In this document: one piece after another, positions 4,137 to 5,688 of the stretch
Position numbering within the stretch: position 1 is the first letter of the stretch
Layout: every line of letters starts with the position of its first letter
Source: Candidatus Altarchaeales archaeon A3
GTDB lineage: Archaea; Altiarchaeota; Altiarchaeia; Altiarchaeales; Altiarchaeaceae
Length of the DNA: 5,688 nucleotides
Direction of reading: 5' to 3'
NCBI GenBank assembly: GCA_002083985.1
Contig: MTER01000058.1
Location: forward strand, 1-5,688
Translations under genes and position numbers: made by a program
Notes under the pieces: generated by a model
The model's input: the letters and a program-made list of their open reading frames with translations, nothing else
What the model was told of the DNA's origin: nothing
Databases searched by the model: none

Positions 4137-5519
4137 ATGGTAGGAAAACTATTCGGAACAACGGGAATAAGAGGGACAGTGAATGACTTTTTAACACCCG
4201 AATTTTGTTCAAAGATTGCATGCGTATTTGGAAATTATGTCAGAGAAAAATTTAATGCAAAAAATATTCTGGTAGGGATGGATCCGAGAACATCCTCCGA
4301 TATGATAAAACACGCCGTAATCAGCGGTTTGCTTTCGGCGGGCTGTGATGTCTATGATTCAGGAATTACTCCTGTTCCGGCAATACAATGTGCGGTTAAA
4401 GAAAAAATTTATAAATTTGATGCAGGGGTTATGATTACCGGCTCGCATATTCCTATAGAGAGAAACGGATTAAAATTTTTCATTCCCGATGGAAACGAGG
4501 TTTACGGAAAAATTGAGGATGAGATTGAAGATATGTATTTTAGCGGGAAATCAGAAAGGGCTTCGTGGAATGAAATCGGGAAAATTTATAATGCAGATGC
4601 TGGGAAAATTTATAAAGAAATGCTTTTAAAAGAAGGAATAAAAGTTGACAAAGAGAACGCTTTAAAGATAGTTGTTGATACCGGACACGGGGCACAATCA
4701 AACATCATGCCATTTGTTTTAAGGGAATTTGGACATAAGATTGTAACACTTAATGCCCAGATGGACGGATTCTTTCCAGGAAGGCCTTCCGAACCTGACA
4801 AAAAAAATTTGGAAAATTTAATTAAGGTGGTTAATGCGTTGAATGCAGATATCGGGATGGCATTTGACGGAGACGGAGACAGAAGTATATTTATTGATGA
4901 TAAAGGTGAATATATTATGGGAGATATGATTGGGGCAATAATTGCAGACTCCATGATGAAAGAAGGCGACTTTGTTGTTACGGGAATAAGCACATCGGCA
5001 ATAATTGATTATGTTGCAGAAAAGCATAATGGAACTATTATAAGAACAAAGGTTGGAGCTGCTGATGTTGTCGGGGCAATAATGAAAAATAATGCTGTTT
5101 TTGGATTTGAGGAAAACGGAGGAAGTATCTTTCCGAATATAAATTTAGGGAGAGAAGGCGGATTGACAGCGGTAAAAATTTTAAAAATTTTGCATGACAA
5201 AAAGAAAAAGATGTCGGAAATTATTGCTGAATATCCGAAATTTTACCAGATTAAAGAAAAAATTCAGTGTAAGGATGAATTAAAGAATAAATTAACCTCG
5301 GCAATAAAGGAGAAAATTAAAGAAAAATACACCGGGACAAAAATTGACGAAACAGATGGAATTAAAATTTTATTCGGCGACGGATGGATTTTATTCAGGC
5401 CTTCATGGACAGAGCCGATATACAGAATATTTGCAGAAGGAAAAAGTGAAAGCAAGGCGATGGAATTGATTGAATTCGGAAGAAAGATTGCTTTGCTTTC
5501 GCTTGAAAATTTAAAATAA
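4137..5519 (+). CDS. glmM: Phosphohexomutase: phosphoglucosamine mutase / phosphomannomutase family
   Basis: Members of the alpha-D-phosphohexomutase family move phosphate between C6 and C1 of glucosamine, mannose or glucose phosphates through a phosphoserine. The product feeds UDP-N-acetylglucosamine, GDP-mannose or glycan synthesis. All four domains are present. Residue numbers count from the ATG at 4137: FGTTGIRG (6-13); active-site loop TGSHIPIERNG (101-111) with phospho-acceptor Ser103; metal-binding loop DGDGDR (244-249); sugar-recognition loop GFEENGGS (323-330); phosphate-binding loop RPSWTEP (421-427). The 460 residues match the family. I chose 4137 over the in-frame TTG at 4110 because family proteins start a few residues before FGTTGIRG. 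The active-site loop has TGSHIP where TASHNP is usual, and the phosphate loop has Trp where Gly is usual. The substrate cannot be fixed from sequence; it could equally be ManB/PGM. The convergent amidohydrolase ends seven bases downstream. Confidence 0.9.
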   Translation: MVGKLFGTTGIRGTVNDFLTPEFCSKIACVFGNYVREKFNAKNILVGMDPRTSSDMIKHAVISGLLSAGCDVYDSGITPVPAIQCAVKEKIYKFDAGVMITGSHIPIERNGLKFFIPDGNEVYGKIEDEIEDMYFSGKSERASWNEIGKIYNADAGKIYKEMLLKEGIKVDKENALKIVVDTGHGAQSNIMPFVLREFGHKIVTLNAQMDGFFPGRPSEPDKKNLENLIKVVNALNADIGMAFDGDGDRSIFIDDKGEYIMGDMIGAIIADSMMKEGDFVVTGISTSAIIDYVAEKHNGTIIRTKVGAADVVGAIMKNNAVFGFEENGGSIFPNINLGREGGLTAVKILKILHDKKKKMSEIIAEYPKFYQIKEKIQCKDELKNKLTSAIKEKIKEKYTGTKIDETDGIKILFGDGWILFRPSWTEPIYRIFAEGKSESKAMELIEFGRKIALLSLENLK

Positions 5520-5526
5520 ATTTAAT

Positions 5527-5688
5527 TTACGCCTTTTTTACTAATTCTTTTGCTCTTTTTGTTGCCTCTTTTTTAATTTTTTCTTCTCCCTTTACTTTAT
5601 AATTTCGCATTAAAATTTCTCCATTACAGATGACATCAGAAACACAGCTTCCATTGGCAGAATAAACAATATCTGAAATCAAATTATG
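5527..5688 (-). CDS. C-terminus of an amidohydrolase, probably MTA/SAH/5'-deoxyadenosine deaminase (partial)
   Basis: The reading frame is open from the window edge to a TAA at 5527-5529, giving the last 53 residues of a protein whose start lies to the right. It contains HNLISDIVYSANGSCVSDV followed by ICNGEIL and a Lys/Glu-rich terminal helix. This matches the C-terminal strands of the TRZ/ATZ branch of metal-dependent amidohydrolases, where the pattern (N)L(I)S.(I/L)VYSA.G..V..V...G..(V/L) closes the barrel and the beta-sandwich. In archaea the usual member deaminates S-adenosylhomocysteine, methylthioadenosine or 5'-deoxyadenosine. The metal-binding histidines are outside the window, so the substrate and activity are inferred; chlorohydrolase-type or cytosine-deaminase-like relatives remain possible. 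It ends tail to tail with the phosphohexomutase, seven bases apart. Confidence 0.75.
   Translation of the reverse strand, partial: HNLISDIVYSANGSCVSDVICNGEILMRNYKVKGEEKIKKEATKRAKELVKKA

Noticed and set aside
4610..4993. 127-codon minus-strand frame opposite the phosphohexomutase
   Set aside because: It is antisense to conserved blocks of the mutase (metal-binding loop), and its Ser/Pro/Ile-rich composition is typical of a shadow frame.

Overview
This is an AT-rich archaeal chromosome segment. The gene set identifies the domain: an archaeal-type 4-phosphopantoate--beta-alanine ligase, ribosomal protein L11 with the archaeal sequence pattern, an archaeal Spt5 (NGN plus one KOW domain), a one-helix SecE/Sec61-gamma, RNA 3'-phosphate cyclase RtcA, an archaeal phosphohexomutase and the tail of an MTA/SAH/5'-deoxyadenosine deaminase-like amidohydrolase. 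Together they suggest a euryarchaeal-type lineage. I cannot name the genus; AT-rich methanogens and Altiarchaeota-like groups would both fit. No start codon has a convincing Shine-Dalgarno sequence, and TATA-like boxes lie about 25-35 bases upstream of several starts, so most transcripts are probably leaderless or nearly so.

Layout: 1-478 has no intact gene. It is debris of a small transposable element: two copies of the same left end (93-120 and 291-318), one right end (427-461) and a stop-interrupted fragment of what looks like transposase coding sequence between the second left end and the right end. The phosphopantothenate-synthesis gene (479-1204, +) follows. It meets L11 (1201-1671, -) tail to tail, with both stop codons inside one TTAA. 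Behind the L11 promoter region lies a 54-bp miniature copy of the same element (1782-1835), flanked by a perfect 5-bp duplication, TTATA. It was inserted one base beyond the spt5 stop codon. Then come spt5 (1842-2363, -) and secE (2429-2632, -). rtcA (2730-3725, +) is divergent from secE across a duplicated TATA-rich block. A small unrecognised gene (3786-4013, -) is convergent with rtcA and divergent from the phosphohexomutase (4137-5519, +) across a 3 x 14-bp tandem repeat. The partial amidohydrolase (5527-5688, -) closes the window.

How the genes relate: secE, spt5 and L11 are the familiar archaeal secretion/transcription/ribosome cluster. Here it is cut short after L11, where the convergent CoA-biosynthesis gene stands instead of L1-L10-P1. 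The remaining genes are housekeeping functions (CoA synthesis, RNA end repair, amino-sugar/hexose phosphate metabolism, adenosine-metabolite salvage) in alternating orientations, not one pathway.

I see no defence system, CRISPR array, RNA gene or clearly novel multi-gene system. The most notable content is the element family. The 54-bp copy equals the 167-bp copy minus exactly 113 bp between two TTTAA repeats, and the two copies bracket the CoA-gene/L11 pair in inverted orientation.
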